A stretch of 64,000 nucleotides of DNA from Qipengyuania sp. ABI-127-1 (GTDB lineage: Bacteria; Pseudomonadota; Alphaproteobacteria; Sphingomonadales; Sphingomonadaceae): contig JALJCR010000002.1 of assembly GCA_022953095.1 (NCBI GenBank), positions 603,465-667,464 of the forward strand, written 5' to 3'. The notes beneath the pieces are model-generated. The model was not told the DNA's origin, did no database searches, and was given only the letters and a program-made list of their open reading frames with translations. The position numbers and the translations under genes were made by a program. Shown here one piece after another: positions 25,610-34,053 of this stretch (position 1 is the stretch's first letter; each line of letters opens with the position of its first letter).

Positions 25610-27928
25610 ATGCATGTGGCAGGTGCCAAGATACGCGCCTTTCGCGAAACCCATGATCCGCCGCTTAGTGCGGGGGAATTCGGGACGCGCTATGGCGATC
25701 CGGAACCCTGGCCCAGCCGCACGGTCTACGGCTGGGAAGCCAGGGGCAAGATTGCCCGGGCCTCGGTCCAGAAACGCCTCGCCGATCTCGGGATTTGCGA
25801 GCCGGCGGACTGGCTCGAGCCCGCTTCGAAAAATTCCGACGAGAAAGGTCCCGCCCCCATGAGCGGCAGCGATATCCACCCCTTCTTCGACCTGCATACG
25901 CACGGCTTCGTGCGCATGGCGACGAGTACCCCGAAGGTGCGCACCGCCGATATCGCCTATAATGCCGAAGGCATCCTGGAACAGGCACGGATGGCGGATG
26001 CGCGAGCTGTCGATCTGCTGCTCTATCCAGAGCTTTCGCTGTCGTCCTATGCGCTTGATGACCTTCACCTGCAGTCGGCATTGCTCGATGCCGTCGAAAC
26101 GCAGATCGAGGCGATTTGCGAAGCATCGCGTGACCTATCGCCCGTGCTTGTTCTCGGCGCGCCCTTGCGGCGTAATGGCCGGATCTACAATTGCGCACTG
26201 GTCGTGGCGCGCGGCGAGTTGCTCGGTGTCGTGCCGAAAAGCTATCTGCCGAACTACCGCGAATATTACGAAAAGCGCTGGTTCGCGCATGGCCGCGAAT
26301 GCACCGGCTTGACGATCCGCTGCGGCGGGCGGGAAGTGCCTTTCGGCACCGACCTGATCTTTTCCGCCAGCGATCTGCCCGGCTTCACCTTCGGGATCGA
26401 GATTTGCGAAGATTTCTGGGCGCCCAATCCCCCCGGCACGCTCGCCGCGCTGGCCGGGGCTACGATACTCCTCAACCTGTCGGCCTCGAACATCACGATC
26501 GGCAAGTCGGATGAGCGCCATCTCCTCAGCCGGGCAAGCTCGAACCGTTCGGTCTGCGCCTATGCCTATTCGGCCAGCGGACATGGCGAGAGCACGACCG
26601 ATCTCGCCTGGGACGGGCAGGGGATGATCTACGAACTGGGCGATCTGCTTGTCGAAAGCGTGCGGTTCGAGCTGGAGCCTGAACTGTGCATCGCCGATGT
26701 GGACACGCAGCGGATTCTGTCCGAGCGCATGCGGATGCAGACCTTCAACGATGCAGCCGAGGCGGCAGGGCGCCCGGAAGACTGGTATCGCCGCATCGAA
26801 TTCGAGCACGCGGCATCGCGCGCCGACATCGGATTGAACCGTCCCGTCCGCCGTTTCCCGTTCGTGCCCAATCGCGCGCACAAACTGGATGAGGACTGTT
26901 ACGAGGCGTTCAACATCCAGGTCGACGCGCTGATGCGGCGTATCCAGGCGACCAACCCCAAATGCCTGGTGATTGGCATATCGGGCGGGCTCGACAGCAC
27001 GCATGCGCTGATCGTTGCAGCCAAGGCGATGGACCGGCTCGGTCGCCCGCGCACGGACATCCGGGGGTATACGATGCCCGGCTTCGCGACGTCCGAGGGG
27101 ACCAAGTCCAATGCCTGGCGGCTGATGGACGCTTTCGGCATCGCTGCCGAGGAAATCGACATCAAGCCAACGGCGACCATGATGCTGGAGAATATTGGCC
27201 ACGCCTTTGCCGATGGCGAGCCGGTTTACGATGTGACCTTCGAGAATGTGCAGGCGGGCTTGCGCACGGATTACCTCTTCCGGCTTGCCGGCCAGCATGG
27301 GGGCTGGGTCATCGGAACGGGCGATCTCAGCGAACTTGCGCTCGGCTGGTGCACCTATGGCGTGGGCGACCACATGAGCCATTACGGCGTCAATGCGGGC
27401 GTGCCCAAGACGCTGATCCAGTACCTCATCCGCTGGACTACGCAGACCAGCCAGTTCGATGAGGGTGTCGATGCCGTGCTGGCCGACATCCTCGACACGG
27501 AGATCAGCCCAGAACTGGTCCCGGCGGGCGCGGACGGGCAGATCCAGAGTACGCAATCGATCATCGGCCCTTACGAGCTCAACGACTTCTTCCTCCACCA
27601 CACCATCCGCTGGGGACAGAAACCGAGCCATGTCGCATTCCTCGCCTGGCATGCCTGGAAGGACGCGAAATCAGGTCTCTGGCCGATAGACTTCCCGGAT
27701 GATGCCAAGAACGAATACGATCTCGCCACCATCGCCAGATGGCTGGAAAACTTCCTCAGGCGTTTCTTCGGCTTCAGCCAGTTCAAGCGCAGCGCCTTGC
27801 CCAACGGGCCGAAGGTCAGCGCGGGTGGTGCGCTGAGCCCGCGCGGGGACTGGCGCGCGCCGAGCGATGCGGTGGCCGATACCTGGCTTGCCGAACTGGT
27901 GGCTGCCTTGCCCGATCTGGATGACTGA
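25610..27928 (+). CDS. nadE: Glutamine-dependent NAD(+) synthase with N-terminal HTH-like extension
   Basis: The enzyme makes NAD from deamido-NAD, ATP and glutamine. The NadE body starts at an internal ATG (25859), giving 689 residues. It has a nitrilase-type glutaminase domain (LLYPELSLSSYAL, VPKSYLPNYREYYE, nucleophile cysteine in GIEICEDFW near residue 183) and a synthetase domain with the ATP loop GISGGLDSTHAL near 373. The same frame is open for 83 codons upstream and encodes a helix-turn-helix-like segment (KIRAFRETHDPPLSAGEFG, WPSRTVYGWEARGKI, RLADLGICEPADWLEP). There is no stop between the two parts. GAGAAAGG lies ahead of 25859, so separate initiation there is also possible. Confidence 0.88.
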   Translation: MHVAGAKIRAFRETHDPPLSAGEFGTRYGDPEPWPSRTVYGWEARGKIARASVQKRLADLGICEPADWLEPASKNSDEKGPAPMSGSDIHPFFDLHTHGFVRMATSTPKVRTADIAYNAEGILEQARMADARAVDLLLYPELSLSSYALDDLHLQSALLDAVETQIEAICEASRDLSPVLVLGAPLRRNGRIYNCALVVARGELLGVVPKSYLPNYREYYEKRWFAHGRECTGLTIRCGGREVPFGTDLIFSASDLPGFTFGIEICEDFWAPNPPGTLAALAGATILLNLSASNITIGKSDERHLLSRASSNRSVCAYAYSASGHGESTTDLAWDGQGMIYELGDLLVESVRFELEPELCIADVDTQRILSERMRMQTFNDAAEAAGRPEDWYRRIEFEHAASRADIGLNRPVRRFPFVPNRAHKLDEDCYEAFNIQVDALMRRIQATNPKCLVIGISGGLDSTHALIVAAKAMDRLGRPRTDIRGYTMPGFATSEGTKSNAWRLMDAFGIAAEEIDIKPTATMMLENIGHAFADGEPVYDVTFENVQAGLRTDYLFRLAGQHGGWVIGTGDLSELALGWCTYGVGDHMSHYGVNAGVPKTLIQYLIRWTTQTSQFDEGVDAVLADILDTEISPELVPAGADGQIQSTQSIIGPYELNDFFLHHTIRWGQKPSHVAFLAWHAWKDAKSGLWPIDFPDDAKNEYDLATIARWLENFLRRFFGFSQFKRSALPNGPKVSAGGALSPRGDWRAPSDAVADTWLAELVAALPDLDD

Positions 27929-27930
27929 CG

Positions 27931-28818
27931 ATGCCGCTGCGGGCGCTGGTCATCATGATGCTGTGCAACGTCGTCTGGGCGCTCAACGTCGTTGTCAGCA
28001 AGATTGCCATCGCCGATCTCGGAACGCCGCCGTTGTTCTATGCGCTGCTGCGCTCGGTGATCATTGTGACCGTTCTCATACCGCTGCTGCGCCCACTGCC
28101 GGACAAGCTCTGGCAGGTGCTCCTGATTGGCCTCGCCATCAGCGGCGGGTCTTTCGCCTTGCTGTTCATGGGCCTCGCGACCGCAAGCCCTTCGGCGGCC
28201 GGGGTCGTCAGCCTGACCGGCGCGCCCATGACCGTGCTCTTCGCCATCATCTTCCTCGGCGAACGCATTCGTTGGCGGCGTGGGTTGGGGATTGGCTTGG
28301 CCTTCGGCGGTGTGCTTTTCGCCATGGCTGGGGACAACCAGATGGAAACGAGTACGGGCCTGTTGCTCGTGTTTGTCTCGGCGGTCGTGGGGGCGCTTGG
28401 ATCGGTTTTCGTGAAGCGGCTCGATATATCTTCCATTCGTTTACAGGCCTGGGCGGCGGTCGCCTCGGTCGCTGTGCTGATTCCGTTGACGGCAGCGATT
28501 GAAGCCGGTCAGATGGTGGCCCTGTCGAAGGCCCCGTGGGCGCTCGCTGCCTGCCTGTTCTTCGCCGCGATCATCGTTTCGGTCGGGGCGCATACCGCCT
28601 ACTATCGCCTGCTGCAGGAGCACGACGCCAACCTCGTCGTCCCGCTTACGCTGTTCACGCCGATTCTGACGATCCTGTTCGGAGCCTGGCTTACCGGGGA
28701 CGCGATCGGCGAGCGACTGGTCATCGGCGGTGCCATTGCACTTGCCGGGGTGGCAATCATCGTGTTGCGGCCAAGCGAGACCTTTACTCGCCGCTTCCTG
28801 GTGCGGCCACGTTTCTGA
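27931..28818 (+). CDS. EamA-family (DMT superfamily) transporter
   Basis: This 295-residue inner-membrane protein has ten predicted helices in two EamA repeats. Typical pieces are LVIMMLCNVVWALNVVVSKI at the N-terminus, GLATASPSAAGVVSLTGAP and FLGERIRWRRGLGIGLAFGG closing the first repeat, and LFTPILTILFGAWLTGDAIG in the second. It starts 2 bp after the NAD synthase stop codon, so it shares its transcript. The substrate is unknown; family members export amino acids or metabolites. Confidence 0.88.
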   Translation: MPLRALVIMMLCNVVWALNVVVSKIAIADLGTPPLFYALLRSVIIVTVLIPLLRPLPDKLWQVLLIGLAISGGSFALLFMGLATASPSAAGVVSLTGAPMTVLFAIIFLGERIRWRRGLGIGLAFGGVLFAMAGDNQMETSTGLLLVFVSAVVGALGSVFVKRLDISSIRLQAWAAVASVAVLIPLTAAIEAGQMVALSKAPWALAACLFFAAIIVSVGAHTAYYRLLQEHDANLVVPLTLFTPILTILFGAWLTGDAIGERLVIGGAIALAGVAIIVLRPSETFTRRFLVRPRF

Positions 28819-29901
28819 TCAGTCGAGTTTGACCGTCCAGCCGTGGGTGTCCTCGACTGCGCCCTTCTGGATGCCGACCAGCTTTTCGCGAATTTTGTGG
28901 GTCATTTGCCCGATCCCGCCGCTGCCGATCGTGAATTCGCCGTCGGGGCCGAGCACGGTGCCCACCGGGGTCACGACCGCGGCCGTGCCGCAGGCCATCG
29001 TCTCGAGAAGTCGGCCTTCCGTCGCGTCGGCGCGCCACTGGTCGATGCTGTAAGGTTCCTCGCGCACCTGGAGGCCTTCTTCGCGCAGCAACTGGATCAG
29101 GCTGTCGCGCGTAATGCCGGGCAGAATTGTGCCGGTGAGCGGGGGCGTGATGACCGTGCCGTCCGCGAACACGAAGAACAGGTTCATACCGCCCAGTTCT
29201 TCGATCCATTTCTTCTCGATCGCATCCAGGAACACCACCTGATCACAACCCTGATCGATGCCTTCCGCCTGTGGAACAAGGCTGGCGGCATAATTGCCGC
29301 CGGTCTTGGCGGCACCCGTGCCGCCGGGGGCGGCGCGGGTGTAGTTGCGGCTGACCCAGATCTTCACCGGCTTCGCGCCGCCTTTGAAGTAAGGGCCGAC
29401 CGGGGAAGCGATGAGAATGTACTTGTATTGCCGTGCGGGCCGCACACCGAGAAAGGCCTCGGACGCGAACATGAAGGGGCGCAAATAGAGCGAACCGTCC
29501 GGATCGGAAGGAACCCAGTCGCGATCCTTCGCGACCAGTTGGCGGATCGATTCGAGGAACAGTTCCTCGGGCAATTCGGGCATTGCCATGCGCCGCGCGC
29601 TTTCGTTGAAGCGGCGCGCGTTCTGTTCGGGCCGGAACAGCGCAAGGCTATCGTCGCCCTGCTTATAGGCTTTCATGCCTTCGAAGATTTCCTGCGCATA
29701 GTGCAACACCGCCGCCGCCGGATCGAGGCTGATCGCCTCGCGCGGGCCGAGTGTCGCCTTGTACCAGCCACCTTTGTCCTCGTCATAGTCGATCACGACC
29801 ATGTGGTCGGTGAATAGTCGGCCGAAGCCGGGATTTTCCAACGCTTGCTGGCGCGTTCCGGAAGGAACCGGGGCTGGGTGGGGAAGGTGCTCGAAATCCA
29901 T
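28819..29901 (-). CDS. ilvE: Branched-chain amino acid aminotransferase
   Basis: The enzyme transfers amino groups between glutamate and the 2-oxo acids of Leu, Ile and Val using PLP. The 360-residue protein is of the eukaryote-like BCAT class: HYAQEIFEGMKAYKQGD, RPFMFASEAFLGVRP, the PLP lysine in GGTGAAKTGGNYAASL, FLDAIEKKWIEELGGMN and GTILPGITRDS. The start is MDFEHLPHP at 29901. The open frame extends 67 codons upstream, but that part is low-complexity and unlike the family. Convergent with the EamA gene, the two stop codons being adjacent. Confidence 0.94.
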   Translation of the reverse strand: MDFEHLPHPAPVPSGTRQQALENPGFGRLFTDHMVVIDYDEDKGGWYKATLGPREAISLDPAAAVLHYAQEIFEGMKAYKQGDDSLALFRPEQNARRFNESARRMAMPELPEELFLESIRQLVAKDRDWVPSDPDGSLYLRPFMFASEAFLGVRPARQYKYILIASPVGPYFKGGAKPVKIWVSRNYTRAAPGGTGAAKTGGNYAASLVPQAEGIDQGCDQVVFLDAIEKKWIEELGGMNLFFVFADGTVITPPLTGTILPGITRDSLIQLLREEGLQVREEPYSIDQWRADATEGRLLETMACGTAAVVTPVGTVLGPDGEFTIGSGGIGQMTHKIREKLVGIQKGAVEDTHGWTVKLD

Positions 29902-30112
29902 GGATGCGCGGGTAATGGGTGAGGGCGCCAGAGGCAAGGAAGAGTCTTTTGTTCGGTGCGCTATCGGCATCCGTCGATAGCTTGCTGTTCCTTCCCGCGC
30001 CCCCTCCCGGCCACCCACGGCACGGTATTCTATGGGTGGTCGGGAGGGGGAGCGGGGCGGAATGGCCAAGGGAAGCGCGGATGCGCTTCCCGCACGCAAC
30101 AATAAATTCCCA

Positions 30113-30157
30113 ACAAAATGAGAAGGGCGACCCTCGCCCGTAGGAGGATCGCCCTTC
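30113..30157 (-). terminator. Probable terminator of the micro-ORF transcript
   Basis: A perfect 9-bp stem (GAAGGGCGA at 30122-30130 with TCGCCCTTC at 30149-30157) with an 18-nt loop is followed on the minus strand by TCATTTTGTTG. The T-run is short, so strength is uncertain. Confidence 0.5.
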
Positions 30158-30207
30158 GCATGGTCAGCGGCGGGAAGTGCCGCTCACGAAGTCTCTATCG
30201 GTTCTGC

Positions 30208-30264
30208 TTACCGATAGTACCTCGCGCGGAAACTTGCCGACCTCTCTGCTGAACCATGAGACAT
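30208..30264 (-). CDS. Putative 18-residue micro-protein with perfect Shine-Dalgarno
   Basis: The ORF encodes MSHGSAERSASFRARYYR followed by TAA. The peptide is basic, with four arginines and a YYR end, and has no recognised family. What makes it credible is the upstream AAAGGAGGTGATCC, complementary to the whole anti-Shine-Dalgarno tail of 16S rRNA, with the AGGAGG core 7 nt before the ATG. A frame without stops continues upstream to 30432, but the perfect RBS points to this start. A terminator-like hairpin follows. It may be a real highly translated micro-protein, a leader peptide, or a ribosome-binding regulatory RNA. Confidence 0.45.
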   Translation of the reverse strand: MSHGSAERSASFRARYYR

Positions 30265-30265
30265 C

Positions 30266-30279
30266 GGATCACCTCCTTT
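30266..30279 (-). promoter_or_regulatory. Fourteen-base perfect Shine-Dalgarno
   Basis: On the minus strand the bases AAAGGAGGTGATCC match the full 3' tail of 16S rRNA, far longer than the 4-6 bases used by neighbouring genes. On the plus strand the same bases read GGATCACCTCCTTT, identical to the 16S 3' end itself. Confidence 0.6.
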
Positions 30280-30420
30280 CGCGCTGTTTAGAGCCAAAGT
30301 ACCCCGTCTCCGGGGAACAAGACCGCGTTTCGCCGCTGATCTTGGATACCAATTTGTTGCCCTCAGCGCGCGAAAACAACCCTTGAAAAAAAGTTTTCCC
30401 ACGTCAGAATTGGCGTTTGT

Positions 30421-30447
30421 GGCCCGGAGCATTCTCCGGGCCTTTTT
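30421..30447 (+). terminator. Strong rho-independent terminator (plus strand)
   Basis: GGCCCGGAG at 30421-30429 pairs perfectly with CTCCGGGCC at 30434-30442 around a CATT loop, followed by TTTTTC. No plus-strand protein gene lies upstream within this intergenic region, so it probably ends an unannotated plus-strand transcript or stops read-through. Confidence 0.7.
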
Positions 30448-30497
30448 CTTTGTTCGATCCGATCGGGATCACGAGGGGCGCCGTTTCGGGAATCGCA

Positions 30498-31064
30498 TCA
30501 GCGGCAGTCTTCGATCACTCGGGTCACTTCGGCCCAAGGCGGCAGGTAGAGTGTAGACAAACCAGGAATTTCCACAGCGAATCGTCCACGGGTCAGCGCC
30601 ATGGCATCGAGCAGCGGATCGGTCCGGCCGAGGTAAGCGGCGATGACCGGGCGCCCCGCTTCGTCGGGCGACAACCCACTCGTGTTCAGCATGCGATCGC
30701 TCGTTTCGGTGCGAATGGTCATCGCGGGTGTACCGCTGCCCGCGCCATGGCGGACCAAGGCAATCCTGGCATCGTCTGCCATACAGAGAATCGAAAAGAC
30801 CGGCGCGCCCCGGCTGTCCACATATTGAGCCGAACCGTTTCCGCCCCGACTGCGGTAGGTCCATTCGCCCGGAGTACGCGCCTCGTCGATCCAGTTCTCC
30901 CTGGGAGGTGCCGGGGCGGCGGCGGACGGCGGAGGGGCTGTCTGCACCGGGGACGGCGTGGGTGTCGGCTTCGGTGCGGGGGTGGAATCCGGAGCGGGTA
31001 CGCAGGCGGCGATGGTGAAGCTGAGCGCCAATGCGCCGCCGAATAGGAAATAGATCGGTTTCAT
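30498..31064 (-). CDS. Putative lipoprotein of unknown function
   Basis: This 188-residue protein begins with a lipoprotein signal (YFLFGGALALSFTIAAC, lipobox IAAC with Cys at about residue 21), followed by a proline- and threonine-rich linker up to residue 55 and a globular domain of about 130 residues (WTYRSRGGNGSAQYVDSRG, VFSILCMADDARIALVRHG) ending VIEDCR. The domain has a pair of cysteines. It would be anchored in a membrane facing the periplasm. I do not recognise a family with a known role. It is divergent from tlyA, 34 bp away. Confidence 0.75.
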   Translation of the reverse strand: MKPIYFLFGGALALSFTIAACVPAPDSTPAPKPTPTPSPVQTAPPPSAAAPAPPRENWIDEARTPGEWTYRSRGGNGSAQYVDSRGAPVFSILCMADDARIALVRHGAGSGTPAMTIRTETSDRMLNTSGLSPDEAGRPVIAAYLGRTDPLLDAMALTRGRFAVEIPGLSTLYLPPWAEVTRVIEDCR

Positions 31065-31098
31065 GCCGCTTCAATGATCGCTAAGCGCCAAGTTTCCA

Positions 31099-31848
31099 AT
31101 GCCGAAGAAGAAACGTCTCGATCAGATGCTTGTGGACCGCGGCCTCGTGGAGAGCCGCACGCGCGCGCAGGCGCTCGTCATGGCGGGGCTGGTTTTCTCG
31201 GGCGAACAGAAGCTCGCCAAGCCGGGGCAGCAACTTGCCGAGGATGCGCCGCTCGAGGTGCGGGGGCGCGATCATCCCTGGGTCTCGCGAGGCGGGATTA
31301 AGCTTGCCCATGCGATCGAACATTTCGGGCTCGATCCGGCAGGTGTCACCGCGATGGACATTGGCAGCTCGACCGGCGGGTTCACCGATGTGCTTCTCCA
31401 AGGCGGCGCGGCGCATGTATTCGCGGTCGATAGCGGGACCAACCAGCTCGCCTGGAAGCTGCGGCAAGACGAGCGCGTGACCGTGCTCGAACAGACCAGC
31501 GCCCGGATTCTCACGCCGGAGCTTATCGATCGGCCCGTTAGCTGGGTGGTGTGCGATGCGAGTTTCATCGGCCTCGCCAAAGTGCTCGAAGTGCCCTTGC
31601 AATTGGCCGGGCCGCGCTGCCGCCTGGTCGCGCTGATCAAGCCGCAGTTCGAAGTCGGGCGTGAAGAGGTGGGCAAGAAGGGCGTTGTCAGCGATCCCAT
31701 GCTGCACGATCGGGTTTGCGGCGAAGTCCGCCAATGGATCGAAGGCCTGGATTTCGAGGTGCAGGGCATTGTTGAAAGCCCGATTAAAGGGCCGGAAGGA
31801 AATGTAGAGTTCCTCATTTCCGCCGAACGCGACCAAAGGCAGAATTGA
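31099..31848 (+). CDS. tlyA: TlyA-family rRNA 2'-O-ribose methyltransferase
   Basis: This 249-residue protein combines an N-terminal S4 RNA-binding domain ([19 protein letters not shown]) with an FtsJ-like methyltransferase domain: [14 protein letters not shown], the SAM loop [27 protein letters not shown] and [19 protein letters not shown]. TlyA proteins methylate cytidines of 16S and/or 23S rRNA and were once called hemolysins. Complete in length and motifs. Confidence 0.92.
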   Translation: MPKKKRLDQMLVDRGLVESRTRAQALVMAGLVFSGEQKLAKPGQQLAEDAPLEVRGRDHPWVSRGGIKLAHAIEHFGLDPAGVTAMDIGSSTGGFTDVLLQGGAAHVFAVDSGTNQLAWKLRQDERVTVLEQTSARILTPELIDRPVSWVVCDASFIGLAKVLEVPLQLAGPRCRLVALIKPQFEVGREEVGKKGVVSDPMLHDRVCGEVRQWIEGLDFEVQGIVESPIKGPEGNVEFLISAERDQRQN

Positions 31849-31903
31849 CGCTGCGGCACACTTCGCCCTAGGCGCTCGTGCAATCGTATTTCACGGAGAG
31901 AGC

Positions 31904-33436
31904 ATGTCTTCAAATATAGCCGAGATGGAACGCCGCCGCGAAGCTGCCAGCATGGGTGGAGGACAGAAGCGGATCGATGCCCAGCACGCCAAGGGCAAGC
32001 TGACCGCACGCGAACGGCTCGATGTCCTGCTCGACGAGGGCAGCTTCGAAGAGCTCGACACCTATGTCGAGCATGACTGCGTCGATTTCGGCATGCAGGA
32101 CCAGAAGATCCCCGGCGATGGCGTTGTCACCGGCAGCGGCACGATCAACGGCCGCCTCGTCTATGTTTTCTCCCAGGATTTCACAGTCTTCGGCGGCTCT
32201 CTTTCCAAACGCCATGCAGAAAAGATCTGCAAGGTAATGGACACCGCGATGAAGGTAGGCGCGCCGGTGATCGGCCTCAACGATTCCGGCGGCGCGCGCA
32301 TCCAGGAAGGCGTCGCCAGCCTCGGCGGCTATGCCGAGGTGTTCCAGCGCAATGTTCTGGCCAGCGGCGTGGTGCCGCAGATCAGCCTTATTATGGGGCC
32401 GTGCGCGGGCGGCGCGGTGTACTCGCCTGCGATGACCGACTTCATCTTCATGGTGGAGGATTCGAGCTATATGTTCGTCACCGGCCCGGACGTGGTGAAG
32501 ACTGTGACCAATGAGGTCGTCACGCAGGAAGAGCTGGGCGGCGCGAAAACGCACACCACCAAGACCAGCGTCGCCGACAACAGCTTCGAAAACGATATCG
32601 AGACGCTGCTCGCCACGCGCGATTTCGTCGATTACCTGCCGCTGTCGAACCGCGAGGAGGTGCCCGAGCGCCCCACCAGCGACGCATGGGACCGCGAGGA
32701 GCCGAGCCTCGACACGCTGATCCCCGACAACGCCAATCAGCCTTACGACATGCACGAGGTGATCCGGAAGACGCTGGACGAGGGCGATTTCTTCGAGATT
32801 CAGCCGAACCATGCGGCCAATATCCTCTGCGGCTTCGGCCGGGTCGAAGGGCGCACGGTGGGCGTGGTGGCGAACCAGCCGATGGTGCTGGCCGGTGTGC
32901 TCGACATCAATTCGTCGAAGAAAGCCGCGCGTTTCGTGCGCTTCTGCGATGCGTTCGAAATCCCGATCCTGACCTTCGTCGACGTGCCCGGCTTCCTTCC
33001 CGGCACGGCCCAGGAGCACAATGGCATCATCAAGCACGGCGCGAAGCTGCTCTTCGCCTATGCCGAGGCGACCGTGCCCAAGATCACCGTGATCACCCGC
33101 AAGGCCTATGGCGGCGCCTATGACGTGATGGCCTCCAAGCACCTGCGCGGCGACCTCAACTACGCCTGGCCCACCGCCGAAATCGCCGTGATGGGCGCGA
33201 AGGGCGCGGTGGAGATCATCTTCCGCCAGGACCGCGACGATCCCGACAAGATCGCCGAGAAAACCAAGGAATACGAAGACCGCTTCGCCAACCCCTTCGT
33301 GGCAGCGCAGCGCGGCTATATCGACGAGGTGATCTACCCGCACTCCACGCGTCGGCGGATCGCGCTGGGGCTAAGGAAGCTGAGGGGGAAGGTGCTTGAG
33401 AACCCGTGGAAGAAGCATGATAATATTCCGCTGTGA
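31904..33436 (+). CDS. pccB: Propionyl-CoA carboxylase beta subunit (carboxyltransferase)
   Basis: PccB transfers the carboxyl group from biotin to propionyl-CoA, giving methylmalonyl-CoA. The 510-residue protein has the carboxyltransferase pattern: [77 protein letters not shown] and [28 protein letters not shown] precedes the ATG. It opens the propionate cluster that continues through mce, the mutase, bioB and pccA on the same strand. Confidence 0.96.
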   Translation: MSSNIAEMERRREAASMGGGQKRIDAQHAKGKLTARERLDVLLDEGSFEELDTYVEHDCVDFGMQDQKIPGDGVVTGSGTINGRLVYVFSQDFTVFGGSLSKRHAEKICKVMDTAMKVGAPVIGLNDSGGARIQEGVASLGGYAEVFQRNVLASGVVPQISLIMGPCAGGAVYSPAMTDFIFMVEDSSYMFVTGPDVVKTVTNEVVTQEELGGAKTHTTKTSVADNSFENDIETLLATRDFVDYLPLSNREEVPERPTSDAWDREEPSLDTLIPDNANQPYDMHEVIRKTLDEGDFFEIQPNHAANILCGFGRVEGRTVGVVANQPMVLAGVLDINSSKKAARFVRFCDAFEIPILTFVDVPGFLPGTAQEHNGIIKHGAKLLFAYAEATVPKITVITRKAYGGAYDVMASKHLRGDLNYAWPTAEIAVMGAKGAVEIIFRQDRDDPDKIAEKTKEYEDRFANPFVAAQRGYIDEVIYPHSTRRRIALGLRKLRGKVLENPWKKHDNIPL

Positions 33437-33472
33437 GGAATTATGGCGACGTAAAAGGAGATTCAGGAACAC

Positions 33473-33652
33473 GTGAAAGCGAAGTTCGGTTTCGTGCCGA
33501 AAACCTGCTGGATTGCTGATCTGAAGCATAGGCACGGACTTACGAAGCGAACTGCGCCCAATCGACAGGGAACACAGCGGGCCTACCCTTGTCCTCCTGA
33601 CAAGCGGAAAGCCATTGAGTCATCATTCAGGCATTTCGGATTGATCAAATGA
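33473..33652 (+). CDS. Small hypothetical protein (59 residues) between pccB and mce
   Basis: A GTG start with AGGAG 12 nt upstream opens a 59-codon frame that begins VKAKFGFVPKTCWIADLKHR and ends PCPPDKRKAIESSFRHFGLIK. The basic, cysteine-containing peptide has a CWIA motif and a CPPDKR...FRHFG end, which I believe recurs in small sphingomonad proteins, but no function is known to me. Its TGA overlaps an ATG (33649) that opens the relic start of mce, so it was probably translationally coupled to the epimerase before the cassette insertion. Confidence 0.55.
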   Translation: MKAKFGFVPKTCWIADLKHRHGLTKRTAPNRQGTQRAYPCPPDKRKAIESSFRHFGLIK

Positions 33653-33753
33653 AACTCGGCCGTCTCAATCGTCATTGCGAGCGTAGCGAAGCAATCCAGA
33701 GCGGCGCGCGGATCGCTCTGGATTGCCGCGGCGACTGCGTCGCCGCGCAATGA
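33649..33753 (+). pseudogene. Relic of the original mce start, run into the repeat
   Basis: ATG AAA CTC GGC CGT CTC AAT encodes MKLGRLN, the same seven residues that begin the intact epimerase at 34089, with five base differences that are all silent. After codon 7 the frame enters the palindromic repeat (RHCERSEAIQ...) and stops at 33751-33753. That stop overlaps the ATG of the nuclease gene (ATGA). It marks where the GIY-YIG cassette separated mce from the preceding gene. Confidence 0.6.
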
Positions 33754-33755
33754 CG
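33670..33755. repeat. Long imperfect palindromic repeat unit (REP-like)
   Basis: The unit begins CGTCATTGCG and ends CGCAATGACG. Inside, CAATCCAGAGC and GCTCTGGATTG form a second inverted pair around GGCGCGCGGATC, and GCGGCGACTGCGTCGCCGC adds a third small hairpin. I recognise CGTCATTGCGAGCGTAGCG as a dispersed repeat found in many alphaproteobacterial genomes. The start codon of the nuclease gene lies in its right end. Confidence 0.7.
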
Positions 33756-34046
33756 AAGGAGCCTTGTGTCTACATCATGGCCAGCAGACGCAATGGAACG
33801 ATCTATACCGGCGTGACTTCGAACCTGCCGCAGCGCGCATGGCAGCACCGTGAGGGTGTCGCCGACGGATTTACCAAACGATATGGGTGCAAAGTGTTGG
33901 TCTGGTTCGAATGCCATGAGACTATGGAATCGGCAATTTTGCGCGAAAAGCAGATCAAGGCAGGGAGCAGGCAAGACAAGCTCGCGCTGATCGAGATGGA
34001 AAATCCGACGTGGCGCGACTTGTTCGAGGAAATCGCCCAAGGCTAA
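33750..34046 (+). CDS. GIY-YIG nuclease family protein (small, YhbQ-like)
   Basis: This 98-residue protein is a single GIY-YIG endonuclease domain: CVYIMASRRNGTIYTGVTSN carries the paired tyrosines, followed by LPQRAWQHREG with the conserved arginine, FTKRYGCKVLVWFE and a likely metal-binding glutamate in ILREKQIK. Stand-alone proteins of this size are common and poorly understood; they lack a target-recognition domain. I use the ATG at 33750, in the repeat, overlapping the stop of the mce relic. Palindromic repeat copies lie on both sides, so gene plus repeats look like one cassette. Confidence 0.88.
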   Translation: MTKEPCVYIMASRRNGTIYTGVTSNLPQRAWQHREGVADGFTKRYGCKVLVWFECHETMESAILREKQIKAGSRQDKLALIEMENPTWRDLFEEIAQG

Positions 34047-34053
34047 GGTCGAA

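Larger units (their letters stand above)
29902..30497. other. Long intergenic region with micro-ORF, hairpins and terminators
   Basis: No ordinary gene is visible between ilvE and the lipoprotein gene. The region contains an 18-codon minus-strand ORF with an exceptional Shine-Dalgarno (30208-30279), a hairpin CTATCGG...CCGATAG at 30194-30216 spanning its stop codon, a CCCCG-TCTC-CGGGG hairpin near 30302-30315, and a terminator at each side. The two open frames of 69 and 74 codons covering it have unconvincing composition. Confidence 0.5.

Noticed and set aside
26135..27652. A 505-codon minus-strand frame opposite NAD synthase
   Set aside because: Composition is that of an antisense frame; NAD synthase motifs on the plus strand explain the region.
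30177..30432. Open frames of 69 (plus) and 74 (minus) codons in the ilvE-lipoprotein gap
   Set aside because: No domain and poor starts; only the last 18 codons of the minus frame, after the perfect Shine-Dalgarno, have support.
31910..33343. A 477-codon open frame on the minus strand opposite pccB
   Set aside because: It mirrors a clear carboxyltransferase gene; GC-rich codon bias leaves the antisense frame free of stops, and its translation is low-complexity with many histidines and arginines.
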